This document shows, in pieces, positions 40,096-50,737 of a DNA stretch of 64,000 nt. The DNA lies in NCBI GenBank assembly GCA_043228905.1, contig JBHGNT010000022.1, positions 2,418,001 to 2,482,000 on the forward strand, in the 5' to 3' direction. The notes beneath the pieces were generated by a model. The model worked only from the letters and a program-made list of their open reading frames with translations. It did not search any database and was not told where the DNA came from. The first letter of the stretch is position 1, and every line of letters begins with the position of its first letter. A program made the position numbers and the translations under genes. The DNA is from Azolla caroliniana. Lineage: Eukaryota; Polypodiophyta.

Positions 40096-40101
40096 AGCCG
40101 G

Positions 40102-41600
40102 GATCTCCCAGTTTCAACTTGTACACCCACTTGTTTCGGACTGCCCACTTTCCTTTCGGCAACTCCACCAATTCGTACATATGGTTCTCATGCAGGGAAT
40201 CTATGTCATCCTGCATGGCACTTAACCATTTGCGGCTATGGGTGTCATGCTTTGTTTCTTCGAAGCTTTCCGGCTCTCCCTCATCGGTCAGCAGCACATG
40301 CTCTGCATCCAGAAATCTCCGGGGGGCCCTTCTCTCTTGGAGAGGATATCTCCGTCTTTGGCCTTCGGCAACCGGCTCCACTATTTGTTCTTCATCCGAA
40401 TCCGATTCGGGGTCTTGGACGGTTCCGATTTCAGCTTCCTCTACTTCTTCTTCTTCCAGTTCGGTATTCTCACCGTAACCGGCTAGTTCCTCGAATGTCA
40501 ACCAGCTCTTAGCCGGGTGTGTCCGAATCTCATCGGAGTTCATTATCTTCTTCTCTGACTCCCAGTTGGCAAGAGTCTTGTCCTCCATGAAGATAATATC
40601 TCGACTCCGGAAAGCCTTCTTGTCAACCGGATCCCACACTCGGTAGACGAACTCATCATCGGCATATCCGAGGAATATGCATGGCCGGGTCTTTGGATTC
40701 AACTTTACTCTCCGGTCCTTAGCAATATCCACGTACACGAGACACCCGAACACCTTCAGATGTCGGTAAGACACTTCCTTTCCAGTCCACACCTTCTGCG
40801 GTGTGTCTCCATCCAAGGGCACTGAGGGTGATCTATTTATCACATACGTAGCTCTCGACAACGCCTCAGCCCAAAAAGTCTTGGGTAATTTTGCATGTGC
40901 CAGGATACTCCGGACCCTCTCCATTATGGTCCGGTTCATCCTCTCGGCCAGCCCGTTTAGTTCAGGCATCTTCGGCACGGTAAATTCAAGCTGGATTCCC
41001 TTCGAGCGACAGTACTCCTTGAACTGCCCCCCGATACTCACCTCCGTTATATTCTCGAACCGCCTTCAGCTTCAGGCGGTTTCTCTTTCCACTCTCGTGT
41101 GGAGCTCTTTGAAGACGGATAACACCTAATCCTTCGTCTTCAACGGTGTGGCCCATAGCTTCCGGCTGTGGTCATCTATGAACGTCACGAAGTACTGTGA
41201 TCTGGCATGTGACTTCGTGTCCACTTGACATACATTAGTATGCACCAACTCCAGTGGTGCATTAAGTCTCATCGGTGGCCTCGATCGGAAGGAGGTCCAG
41301 TTTTGTTTACCGGACAGACAATCAGTGCATTTCTCCAAGTGCACGTTCTTCACTGGAATTAGGTTGTCGTCTGCAAGCCTCTTCATCCCCTTCTCGCTCA
41401 TGTGACATAGACTCTTATGCCATAGCTCACCGGTAGTGTCAGATGCCACGTTCACTTCTTCCGGGCATAACCGAGCATTCATCAGGTACAACGTGTTGAC
41501 CTTCCGGGCCCGAGCCACAATCAGGTACCCTTTGCTAAACTTCATAACATTGTTCCGAATGCTACCCGTGTAGCCTTCATCATTTAGCCGACCAACTGAT
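40102..41600 (-). pseudogene. COP3 integrase
   Basis: 40102-41041 is open and holds the core end (IQLEFTVPKMPELNGLAERM, third catalytic Glu), FWAEALSRATYVINRSPSVP, the C-terminal VFGCLVYVDIAKDRRVKL and the acidic linker to RT (VYKLKLGDPG at the CHR-B junction). 41126-41545 holds the zinc domain (LWHKSLCHMSEKGM ... CTDCLSGKQN) and YFVTFIDDHSRKLWATPL (Asp). A shift near 41040-41130 breaks the core. Confidence 0.87.
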
Positions 41601-41629
41601 ATCAGGTTCAGATGAACCTCCGGAACGTG

Positions 41630-41896
41630 TCAGACATCCTTCAGCAGCAGCTTGCATCCGGTTGGGGTTGTCAACCACACGTCTCCTATGCCGACATTTC
41701 GGCATGTACCTTCATTCCCCATCTGGACACAGCCGTGATCACCGACTGAGTAGGATGAGAAGCATTTCCGGTCCGGGGTAAGGTGGAACGACGCTCTGGA
41801 GTCGACAACCCAGGTCATCTCGTCGGCGGCAAGGTTTAGCTCACTCTCCTCGGTGATGAGCATCAACTCTTCTTCACTTGCCACGATTGCCGTCAT
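41630..41896 (-). pseudogene. COP3 protease
   Basis: WVVDSRASFHLTPDRKCFSS: the copia protease active site DSG is changed to DSR, which should inactivate it; COP2 still has DSGAS. The frame is otherwise open and ends at a stop ~41630 before the pre-integrase domain. Confidence 0.85.
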
Positions 41897-42333
41897 TCCC
41901 TACCGGTCTTTACCATTCCGGTCCGGTGTCCGCTTCGAATCGATGCCGTCGGTTTCCTTGTCTTTTCGGAAGTGCCGACAGTTTTTCTGGAAGTGTCCCA
42001 TCTTGTCGCAATAGAAGCAAGTAGGCCTCCCCCTTGACTTTGACCATGTCCCCGACTTTTCCCGGTTCTGGGGGCTACGGTTCCTTTGTCTTCCGTGTTC
42101 CGATTCGGTAAGAAGCGCTTTGGAGTCGGAGCTCGTATCCTTATCTTTCCGACGTGCCTCCTCATCTAGCAAGCTCGACTTCACTCTTGCTAGGGATAAC
42201 CGTTTCCCTTCCGTCCCGGCGTTGCCCAAAGGGACAACCAACGTCTCCCAGCTATCTGGGTGGGAACCGAGCATGAGTAGCGCTAGTACCTCATCGGCGA
42301 GAGGTACTTCCAATGATGTTGCCTGGTGGATCA
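41893..42333 (-). pseudogene. COP3 gag C-terminal part, cut by RLG2
   Basis: Two overlapping frames hold LMLGSHPDSWETLVVPLGNA and a CCHC knuckle CFYCDKMGHFQKNC (the classic CX2CX4HX4C). The sequence stops at GGTGGATCA (42333) where RLG2 begins; in COP2 it continues AACCCCTGG. Confidence 0.83.
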
Positions 42334-42736
42334 TGTTACCGGCCGGCAAAGGAGTCCAGAGTGGGAAACGGGGAGTTATTTAAGTAGTAGGAATGTGGTT
42401 GTAATTAAGCTATGAGTGTGGACGGACGGACCGGAATCGGTATGCCGTTCCGGATCCGGACCGATCCCGAACAGGTGCGGATGGCACCGTTTTGTAATAC
42501 AGACCGGAAACCTATTTAAAGGCCCGGATACAATGTAATGGATAGCGGTTAATTAATAAAGCTTAGTGTTGTTATCTCTCTGTGTTACGCGTGTGATTAT
42601 GAAAGACGATCATGCTAAGTAACTTAATTAAGTCGGATTAATCGTTGAGTCTAATCCTGTTGCCATAACACCCTTTGTTGAAGTGTCTTCCCTAGACACC
42701 CTGTGTTAGGCCATTGTCCGGCCCTAAGAGTTAACA
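42334..42736 (+). repeat. RLG2 5' LTR
   Basis: 403 bp, TGTTACCGGCCGG...AGAGTTAACA. Shares with RLG1/RLG3 the CTATTTAAAGGCCCGG promoter region and the 3' CCTTTGTTGAAGTGTCTTCC block. Confidence 0.85.
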
Positions 42737-42743
42737 CAGTTTT

Positions 42744-42759
42744 TGGCAACCACAATTCC
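42744..42759 (+). promoter_or_regulatory. RLG2 primer-binding site
   Basis: TGGCAACCACAATTCC, seven bases inside the LTR; one or two changes from the RLG1b site. Confidence 0.6.
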
Positions 42760-42789
42760 TGTTTTTGCAGCGAACGACGGCACGGATGG

Positions 42790-44470
42790 ATGTCTAGATC
42801 AGCGCACGACCTGGTTACAGATCGAACTCGACGCCTTGCTGAAAGGCAAAGGAGACGTGAGGCTTTCCAGCAAGCGGTGCAGGAAATTAGAGCGCATCGC
42901 TCGTTTTCCAACGTCATCCGGAGAGTAGCGGAGGACTCCCTCTGGTTACAGCAAACATCGCACCCGGACGACGGCAACAGCCTAAATAGCCTCCGGGAAA
43001 CCGAATCCCTTCTCCACGCGTTGGCAAATGGAGAAGGCGAAGCAGAATCCTTTTCAGCATATGAATCAGACTCCAAAGGGGAATACAGCATGCACACGAA
43101 CTACCGTAGCAGCAATGAAACCCCGGGCGGACCGGAGGACGAAGGATCGGATACCTTACTGACACCGGAACCGGAAGTGCTAACACTGGAACCCCCGGAA
43201 CCAACAGAGGAAGAGCGACCTCCGACACCGGAAGTCGAAGAGGAGAGGCCTCCGTCACCAAAAGAAGAGGAAAAACCACCGACGCCGGAAACAAATCGGG
43301 AAAGACCACCGACGCCGGAGAAAATTCGAGAACGAGCACCAACACTGCTAGCCCGCGCACCGATACCGGACGACGACATGTCGTTCCAGTACACCAAATA
43401 TAGAGATGATCCGGACGCGGAAGCTCATGTGCACGTCTTTGAACAGACATGGGAAGCCAACCATGTGTCCCAGCGATTGACCCTGGATGAAGAAGAACGC
43501 TCTAAGATAGCGGAATTTGGCGTCACATTGGAGGGACCGGCGGCAAGATGGCGATGGACACAGGACCCGTCTACAATCAACACCTTTGTAGATTTAAAAG
43601 CTAAATTCTTGCATTTTTTCCAAAAGGAGGTGAACTAGACCGTAATGGTAGGCTTATTTTATACCATCCAACAGGAGGCAAGGGAGAGCATTCCCCAATT
43701 TGTCATCCGGTTTCAACGGATGCATAGTTAGCTTGCCTGCGCACCCCCGGAGGAGGAATTACGGACTATATTCCTAAACGCGCTCCGGAACCCCTACACA
43801 CGGTTTGCACGGTAATTGACTTCTGCACAAGTACCATCGACCAGGTCATTGACCGGGTGAGAGAGATGGAAAAGACAAGCTCCTGGCTCACACTGGGAGC
43901 ACTCCAACGGGCGTTACCGTCCGATGAAGACCTCCGGTTTCGGCAAGCAATACAGTGCACAACCTGCTTGAATTCCGGACACTCGGCTCTAGAATGCACT
44001 ATGAGGACGCAATGTGTAATCTGTCAATCCAAGGGCCATACGACGGATAGGTGCAAGTATAATCTATTGAACTGGCAAGCACCACCCGTCCGACAAATTG
44101 AGCCACGCAACAGCCAGGATGAAGAAGAGGAACGCTGGCAGCGAATGGACCGCGACCGGCCGGCACAGGATGTCTGGTACGATGATTGACGGGAGAATGA
44201 TGTCCAGTACGGTGATCGGCGGGATAACTATGACTGGCATGATCGGTACCGGGATTACAATAGACGATACAAACATTACGACCGAGAGCACTCCCCCAGG
44301 TATCGTCAGCAACGGGAGGAATACGGTAGATATAACGGGCAACCCCGTCAAGAGTACCGCAATAAGAAGAGCTATAACAAAAAAAGGCATTTCAAAAAAT
44401 GCGGCTATCCACAGGATCCGGAACAAGGAGCTTCAAGCAGCCAACCGGCCCAAAACCCCGCACGTACCGT
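42790..44470 (+). pseudogene. RLG2 gag
   Basis: ATG 42790 (MSRSAHDLVTD). Open to a TAG at 43636; capsid domain DAEAHVHVFEQTWEANHVSQ near 43405-43470, preceded by a Pro/Glu repeat region (ERPPTPE, KPPTPE, 43200-43340). Further frames: IDQVIDRVREMEKTSSWLTL and knuckles CTTCLNSGHSALEC and CVICQSKGHTTDRC (43857-44110). TGA at 44187 and later shifts. Matches RLG1b gag throughout. Confidence 0.85.
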
Positions 44471-44479
44471 AGGACCTGC

Positions 44480-45353
44480 CCTGGGTATAACAGACAATGC
44501 CGAATCCAGCAATACCCGGAAAGCCTACTGCTACTACTGCCGACAGGAAGGCCATTATAGTAACCAATGCCCGGTGAAGAGCTATGAAAAACGACCGGCG
44601 GTAAATATGGTAGTCCTTGAGGTGGCAGATCTGCAGCAGGTGACCACAAGGTCGAAGGGCATGGCCAAGGAATGGGAGACTCAAGAGACCATCCGGAAAC
44701 AAGCGACGGAATGGGTGAAGAAAGCAAACGAGCAGAACGTCACAGACTTACAACGGCAAAAGGAGAACACCGTAGGGCTTGCCGGAGGCAGTCACTCCGA
44801 GAACGAGACATGGCAGGCGTTGCAAGAATGCCAGATTACGCTGCCACTAGGAAGACTCCTACAACTCGTGCCAAGATTCACGGAAGGACTGAAGACGGCC
44901 ATGACGGTAGGAGAATCATCACCGGCACCGGTACTCTTCTCGAATCCGGAGGAGGGACGAACGGTGGTGGACACCAACAATCCGGTAATCACTGCCATTG
45001 TAAAAGGGAAAGAATTCCCCGGCACAGTTATAGACGGAGGCTCTGGGGTGAATGTAATAAGCCTCCGGACGTGTGATGCCCTAGGAATCCACGAGTGGGA
45101 GCCGTGTCCGTTCTGGTTGCGGATGGCCGATACAAGCTCAGTGCGGCCGATAGGATTAATACGGAAATTAGAAGTCACCGTCAGCGGTCATACATTTCAC
45201 ATCTCGGCAGTAGTGCTACAATTACAGGCACAAGGCGCATACCCGCTATTGCTGGGACGGCCATGGTTGAAAACGGCACATATCAAACAGAATTGGAGGA
45301 AAAATATAATTACCTTCCGGCGAGGAAAAGCCAAAGTACGGGTACCAACATAG
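44480..45353 (+). pseudogene. RLG2 third zinc knuckle and protease
   Basis: CYYCRQEGHYSNQC near 44528-44570, then an open frame to 45353 with protease VIDGGSGVNVIS and AYPLLLGRPWL. It confirms the DGG active site of this lineage. Stop at 45351 (TAG) before the linker to RT. Confidence 0.85.
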
Positions 45354-45386
45354 CCAAGGACTGGCACTGGCAAGGAATGTACACCG

Positions 45387-47390
45387 TTGTATGCGGAATG
45401 CGTCAACATGCTAGAAGCATTAGCTGACGAAGAAGAAGCTCAGTACTTGCAGGAAAACCCAAAGATCATACCCCTCTTCGAAATTGACATTGCCGAAGCA
45501 GTAGCACCATACTTACCGCAACCGGAAGAGGCTGAAGCAGAACAGGATAAAGACGCAATCCGGGAGTTACGACAAGCGCAGGAAGCGTTGGAACGGGAAA
45601 TGGCCATTTCACAGCGCGTAAAAGCGTCGCAACTAGAAGAGGTGAACCTAGGGACCACGGACGAAGCAAAACCGGTGCACATCGCCAAGGAGATGAAGTC
45701 CGAAGACAAAACGGCGATGATCACACTTCTCACGGAATTTCGCGATGTGTTCGCCTGGTCATACGAAGACATGCGAGGACTCGACCCTCAGTTATACCAG
45801 CATCAGGTGCACTTGAGCAAGGACGCAAAACCAGTGGCACAAAGACAGTACCGGATGAATCCCAATTATGCCGCCAAAGTCAAGGAGGAAATCGACAAAC
45901 TGCTAAGAGTTGGCTTTATCCGTCCGGTAAAGAAAGCGACATGGCTGAGCCCAATCGTAGTCGTACCGAAGAAGAACGGAAAAATTTGAGTTTGTGTGGA
46001 CTACCGGAAACTCAATGCAGCTACGGTAACGGATGCGTTTCCACTTCCGTTCACAGATGGAGTGTTGGATGCCGTCGCCGGCCATGAGGTCTATAGCTTC
46101 CTAGACGGATTCAGCGGGTATAATCAGATCCGGATGCATCCCGACGACCAAGAGAAAACCGCTTTCGTCACCCAATGGGGGGTGTTTGTGGCCGTGGTGA
46201 TGATGTTCGGACTCAAAACGGCACCGGCAACATTTCAACGAATCATCATGGAAATCTTTGGTTAATATATTCCGGCTTTTATGCAGGTTTTCCTTGACGA
46301 TTTCGCCGTCTATAGCCGGGAGGAGGACCATTTTCAGCACCTCCGTCTTTGTCTAGAAAAGTGTAGAGCGTACCGGCTAAGCTTGAATCCGGCAAAGTGT
46401 GTATTTGGCGTGTCCAGTGGAACTCTATTAGGACATATTGTGAGCCACGAAGGTATTGCAGTCCACCCTGATAAAGTGAAAGCCATATTAGAAGCACCGG
46501 CGCCGGCAACGGCAAAGGCATTAAGCCAGTTCTTAGGCCAGATCCGGTGGCACAGCCGGATGCTCTGATACTTGGCCGACCTGGCTACACCGTTGCATGC
46601 CGCCGTACATCGGACACCATTCCAGTGGACCGACATCGAGGATAGGGCGTATAGGGGCCTCAAGGTACTATTGTCGCAAGCACCAGTAGTGCAGCCTCCG
46701 GATTGGAGTAAAGAATTTTCACGTGTTCGTGGACGCCTCCGACATCACAATCGGAAGCGTACTGATTCAACTTACGGAACCAAAGTGGTACCGGCCAGTG
46801 TACCATGCCAGCCGAAAGCTATCCCAAGCAGAACGGAACTACTCTACCACGGAACGGGAAGCTCTAGGGATGATCTACAGTGTGACAAAGTTTCGGCATT
46901 ATTTATTGGGAAGGAAGTTTTCCTTCCATGTAGATCATTCGGCACTCCTTTACCTGGTGTCCAAAGCGTCACTCACTGGCAAATTGGCCCGGTGGACCTT
47001 ACTGTTACAGGAATTCGAGTTTGAAATATTCCACCGACCCGGTATACAGCATGTCGTGGCGGATTACTTAAGCCGATTGGAGTCCTGAGAGACGGGTGAC
47101 GGAGTAGCGGATGAGTTTCCGGATGTGGAGTTGTTTCGAGTCACTACGGAAACGACAATAGATGAGACAGTGGCACAGGAAGAGAAGTGGCTCACAAACA
47201 TGCACCAGTTTCTGAGCACAGGACTGCCTCCGGAAGAGATGAACCGGGACGAACGGAAACGCCTGGCGGTGCAAAGCCGACATTTCTGCTTACTGCAAGA
47301 CACACTTTACCACAAGGGCGCGGACGGCATATGGAGACGGGCTGTGCGCAACGATGAAAAGGACCTGATACTGAGGGAAGCTCACTGCGG
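45387..47390 (+). pseudogene. RLG2 reverse transcriptase, RNase H, integrase zinc start
   Basis: RT in pieces: 45387-45989 (KEEIDKLLRVGFIRPVKKAT), TGA at 45988 where RLG1b reads Arg (IRVCVDY), 45996-46265 (MDYRKLNAATVTDAFPLPF; FGLKTAPATFQR), TAA at ~46263, 46281-46568 with an intact FLDD. RNase H 46723-47088 (VDASDITIGSVLIQ) after a one-base shift at ~46710. 47125-47390 leads to the integrase motif ILREAHCG, where the insertion at 47391 occurs. Confidence 0.87.
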
Positions 47391-47517
47391 TGTCGTGCCT
47401 TTCGGCTCCGGATCGTTGCGTGAGTCGGGTGGGAACCGCCGAGGTTTTGGACTAGGAGGAGGAAGAATTTGAGGCTAATCTAGTTATGAATATGAATAGA
47501 TTATAAGAAAGAGATAT

Positions 47518-47732
47518 AGAAACTTGTGAATCCCACAAGTATAATTGTTTTAGTTTATCTAAATCGTAGTAATAAATTGAAATAATTTAGAATAGATTAG
47601 AGTAGATTGAGAAAAGAGATCAAACCTTGTGAATCCCACAAGTATTACATTAATCAATATTTATGTAAGAATATGAATTTAGATTGAAAGAGATAGATTA
47701 TCTTAAACTTCGTGAATCCCACGAGTATATTT
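47518..47732. repeat. Three short hairpin repeats (CTTGTGAATCCCACAAG type)
   Basis: CTTGTGAATCCCACAAGTAT at ~47522 and ~47625 and CTTCGTGAATCCCACGAGTAT at ~47704. Each can fold: TTGTG pairs with CACAA in the first two; in the third the pair has become TCGTG with CACGA. Confidence 0.65.
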
Positions 47733-48090
47733 TATTGATTGTTGGTGTTTTAGGAAATATATCCAATTTCCCAAATATTTTTCACACACCTATTACATTG
47801 TGCTCCCCATCCTTATGTAGTGATGGGAGAGACTAAGCATAGCTACATGCTTTTTTTTCTAATATGTTCATGCACACTAAATATGCATGTGATGCTTTTC
47901 TAATCCTTGCTTTTATTTGCTAAATATAGTGCTCATGCACGCTAGATGTGCACGAGTCACTTTTTAGTTGCTTGCGTTTTTTTCTATAAAATATTCACAC
48001 ACTCTAAAAATGCACGATTTACCTTTTAATAAAGGTAGGCGCAAATAAAGCACTTATAGTTATTAAATCTATTTATAGAACACTAAAGAT

Positions 48091-48160
48091 AAGGTAGTAT
48101 AATGGTAAAGTTGAGGTTTGGCTACGTGGAGGTACAGGGTTCGAATCCTGCCCTATGCAT
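48091..48160 (+). other. tRNA-like block inside the solo LTR
   Basis: GGTAGTATAATGGTAAAG resembles a tRNA-Asp/Gly D-arm with A box; 45 bases on, CAGGGTTCGAATCCTG is a near-perfect T-arm with B box (GGTTCGAATCC). The anticodon arm and acceptor stem are not formed, so it is not called as a tRNA gene. Confidence 0.65.
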
Positions 48161-48264
48161 GTGATAAATATCTTGATATATTATTTTATTTATTTATATG
48201 TAATTAAATCAGTTATATTATTTTTACTTTTTCACGTAGTGTACGAAATACACTACGACAGCGG

Positions 48265-49191
48265 AGTTGCCGGAGGTCACTATGCCGGGGATGCAACGGC
48301 CAGGAAAATATGGCAAAGTGGCCTATGGTGGCCAACGACATTAAGAGATGCGGTACGGTACGCAAAAGAATGTGACCTATGCCAGCGAATGGGCCAGCCA
48401 ACGGAGCAGGCTCATATGCCACACCAGCCGGTACTACCACTCGAGCCATTCCAGAAGTGGGGGCTGGACTTTGTTGGACCGTTCAAACCACCGGCAATGA
48501 GAACGGGTAATCGGTACGTCATCGTCGCGATGGATTACTGCACGAAATGGGTGGAGGCCAAAGCATTAAGAGACAACATTGTTGCGTCAACGGCGAAATT
48601 TCTATACGAGTACATCTGGTGCCGTTACGGATGCCCAATCAAATTAATAAGCGACCAAAGGGGGCACTTTCTCGGCCAAGTAGTGGAAAGCTTGACGACA
48701 TTCTATGTCGTTGTCCACAAACGGAGCACACCTTACTATCCGCAAGCGAACGGTTTAGCGGAATCAACGAATAAGACGCTCCAGAATATCCTCCGGAAGA
48801 TCGTCAACGAAAACTGAACGGATTGGGATACCAAGCTACATAGCGCGCTGTGGGCATACCGGACGACATACAAAACGAGCATCCGAACAACACCGTTCCG
48901 GTTAGCGTTCGGACTAGAGGCGGTAATGCCGGTGGAATTCCAAGTACCCAGCTTACGAATCCAGCTACGGGAACGACTGAACGAGAAGGAGTCAGAGGCA
49001 ATACGGTTAACAGCGCTGTGTGAACTCGAGGAACAACGACTGGCAAGCATCCTGCACTTAGAATTGGAGCAACGGCGACAGAAAGCATTTGTCGAGCGGC
49101 ACAGGAAAGGAAACGAAAAAATGTTCGCAATTGGCAAACCGGTGTTAGTATTTCAGACCCGGATGGGCAAGATGCCGGGTGAACTACGGTT
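48265..49191 (+). pseudogene. RLG2 integrase core and C-terminus (truncated)
   Basis: Resumes VAGGHYAGDATARKIWQSG; zinc CDLCQRMGQP; Asp in WGLDFVGPF, Asp in LISDQRGHF (Gly to Arg next to the catalytic Asp), Glu in NGLAESTNKT; TGA at ~48815; then TPFRLAFGLEAVMPVEFQ. It stops after MGKMPGELRL at the tandem array. Confidence 0.86.
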
Positions 49192-50645
49192 ATCTAATTA
49201 GCGACTTAGCTAAAGCATAGTAGTAGCTAATTAGCCACTATAACTAAAGTATGGTAGTAGCTAATTAGCTACCACTTAGCTAATTAGCTACTCATCTAAA
49301 GTATGGTAGTAGTTAATTAGCTACTCAAAAGAAGTATGGTAGTAGCTAATTAGTTACCAGTTAGCTAATTAGCGACTCAGCTAAAGTATGGTAGTAGCTA
49401 ATTAGCCACTATAACTAAAGTATAACAGTACCTAATTAGCTACCACTTAACTATTTAACTATTGTACTAAACTATGGTAGTAGCTAATTAGCTAAGGGGT
49501 AGTTAATTATCTACTCAGCTAAAGTATGGCAGTAGCTATTTAGCTACCACTTAGCTAATTAGCTACTCAGCTAAAGTATGGTAGTAGCTAATTAGCGACT
49601 CAGCTAAAGGATGGTGGTAGCTAATTAGCCACTATAACAAAAGTATGGTAGTAGCTAATTAGCTACCACTTAACTATTTAGCTATTGTACTAAACTATGG
49701 TAATAGCTAATTAGCTACTCAACTAAAGTATGGTAGTAGCAAATTAGCTACCACTTAGCTAATTAGCTACTCAGCTAAAGTATGGTACTAGCTAATTAGC
49801 CACTATAACTAAAGTATGATAGTAGCTAATTAGCTACCACTTAACTAATTAGATACTATACTAAAGTATGGTAGTAGCTAGTTAGCTACCACTTAGCTAA
49901 TTAGGTACTATACTAAATTATGGTAGTAGCTAATTAGCTACCACTTAGTTATTTAGCTACTCAGCTAAAGTATGGTAGTAGCTAATTAGTTAAGTGGTAG
50001 CTAATTAGCTATTGTACTAAACAATGGTAGTAGCTAATTAGCTACTACACTATAATATGGTAGTAGCTAATTAGCTACTGTATTAAACTATGATAGTAGC
50101 TAATTAGCTACCACTTAGCTAATTAGCTACTCAGCTAAAGTATGGTAGTAGCTAATTAGCTACCACTTAGCTATTTAGCTACTGAGCTAAAGTATGGTAG
50201 TAGCTAATTAGTTAAGTGGTAGCTAATTAGCTATTGTAGTAAACTATGGTAGTGGCTAATTAGCTACAACTTAGCTAATTAGCCACTGTACTAAACTATG
50301 GTAGTAGCTAATTAGCTACCATTTAGCTAATTAGCTACTGTAGTAAACTATTTAGCTACCAGTTAGCTATGTATTAAACTATGGTAGTAGCTAATTAGCT
50401 ACTCAACTAAAGTATGGTAGTAGCTAATTAGCTACTGTACTAAACTATGGTAGTAGCTAATTAGCTAGAATTTAGCTAATTAGTTGTTGTACTAAACTAT
50501 GGTAGTAGTTAATTAACTACCACTTAGCTAATTAGCTACTCAACTAAAGTATGGTAGTAGCTAATTAGCTACCACTTAGTGAATTAGCTATTGTACTAAA
50601 CTATGGTAGTAGTTAATTAACTACCACTTAACCATAGAGCTAATG
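49192..50645. repeat. 52-bp AT-rich tandem repeat array (left)
   Basis: About 1.45 kb of degenerate units with period ~52, typified by GCTAATTAGCTACCACTTAG then CTAATTAGCTACTCAGCTAA then AGTATGGTAGTA. Each unit contains the perfect palindrome GCTAATTAGC about twice. Variants (TGTACTAAACTATGG for CTCAGCTAAAGTATGG) form higher-order patches. No gene. The same unit recurs at 60397-60850 and, as scraps, at ~62548-62605. Confidence 0.93.
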
Positions 50646-50737
50646 AGTATGTCCATTTTATTACACAAGTCGATTTATTTATTAGGTTTAGGCGTATGCA
50701 TCCAAATATTAAAGTTTAACTACAAACATTCGAGTCT
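50646..50737. other. Short unique flank left of COP4
   Basis: AT-rich, ends AGTCT (50733-50737), the COP4 target duplication. The last ~18 bases are in frame with the transposase-like sequence that resumes at 56512. Confidence 0.6.

Larger units (their letters stand above)
34334..40096 (-). mobile_element. CHR-B: young chromodomain Ty3/gypsy element
   Basis: 5,763 bp, target duplication GCCGG (34329-34333 and 40097-40101). LTRs 34334-34798 and 39632-40096, both 465 bp and identical as far as I can compare, including the (GA)17 tract, so this is the most recent insertion here. gag is intact; pol is open except for one missing base. It has a self-complementary primer site rather than a tRNA site, and a tRNA-like block in each LTR. 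It sits in the RT gene of COP3. Confidence 0.95.
39632..40096 (-). repeat. CHR-B 5' LTR
   Basis: 465 bp, same as 34334-34798 in every position I checked. It drives the element transcript toward lower coordinates. Confidence 0.95.
32379..42333 (-). mobile_element. COP3: Ty1/copia element split by CHR-B and truncated by RLG2
   Basis: Same group as COP2. 3' LTR 32379-32926, purine tract 32927-32941, RNase H and RT 32942-34333, then CHR-B (34334-40096, TSD GCCGG), then the integrase, protease and gag 40102-42333. RLG2 starts at 42334 within gag, so the gag N-terminus, primer site and 5' LTR are missing from the window. Confidence 0.88.
47391..48260 (-). mobile_element. 870-bp solo-LTR-like insertion in RLG2 integrase
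   Basis: Flanked by GCGG (47387-47390 and 48261-48264); removing it with one GCGG restores RLG2 integrase reading (HCG/VAGGHYA). Termini TGTCGTGCC...CACTACGACA on the plus strand; read on the minus strand it starts TGTCGTAGTG, like CHR LTRs (TGTCAT...), and has a tRNA-like block ~100 bases from that end in the same orientation as in CHR-A/B. No coding capacity. Best read as a solo LTR of a third chromovirus family; the 4-bp duplication and the element class are inferred. Confidence 0.7.
42334..49191 (+). mobile_element. RLG2: Ty3/gypsy element (Athila/Tat-like), 3'-truncated
   Basis: Plus-strand relative of RLG1. 5' LTR 42334-42736, primer site 42744, gag, protease, RT-RNase H and integrase in order with many stops; an 870-bp solo-LTR-like insertion lies in integrase at 47391-48260. 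The element ends abruptly at 49191, in the GPF/Y region of integrase, against the 52-bp tandem array; no ORF3 or 3' LTR follows. Left target bases GATCA have no partner in the window. Confidence 0.88.

Noticed and set aside
48091-48160. Functional tRNA genes at 5301, 30042, 34727, 40025 and 48091
   Set aside because: A- and B-box-like parts are present, but anticodon arms and most acceptor stems do not form; kept only as tRNA-like blocks in LTRs.
47391-48260. The 870-bp insertion as a DNA transposon with 4-bp duplication
   Set aside because: TG...CA ends with only ~6 bp of inverted repeat, no coding capacity, and a tRNA-like block placed as in the CHR LTRs favour a solo LTR; not excluded.
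49192-50645. Centromeric satellite
   Set aside because: The unit is short (52 bp), very degenerate, the array is only 1.5 kb, and a second array lies in an intron; nothing else suggests a centromere.
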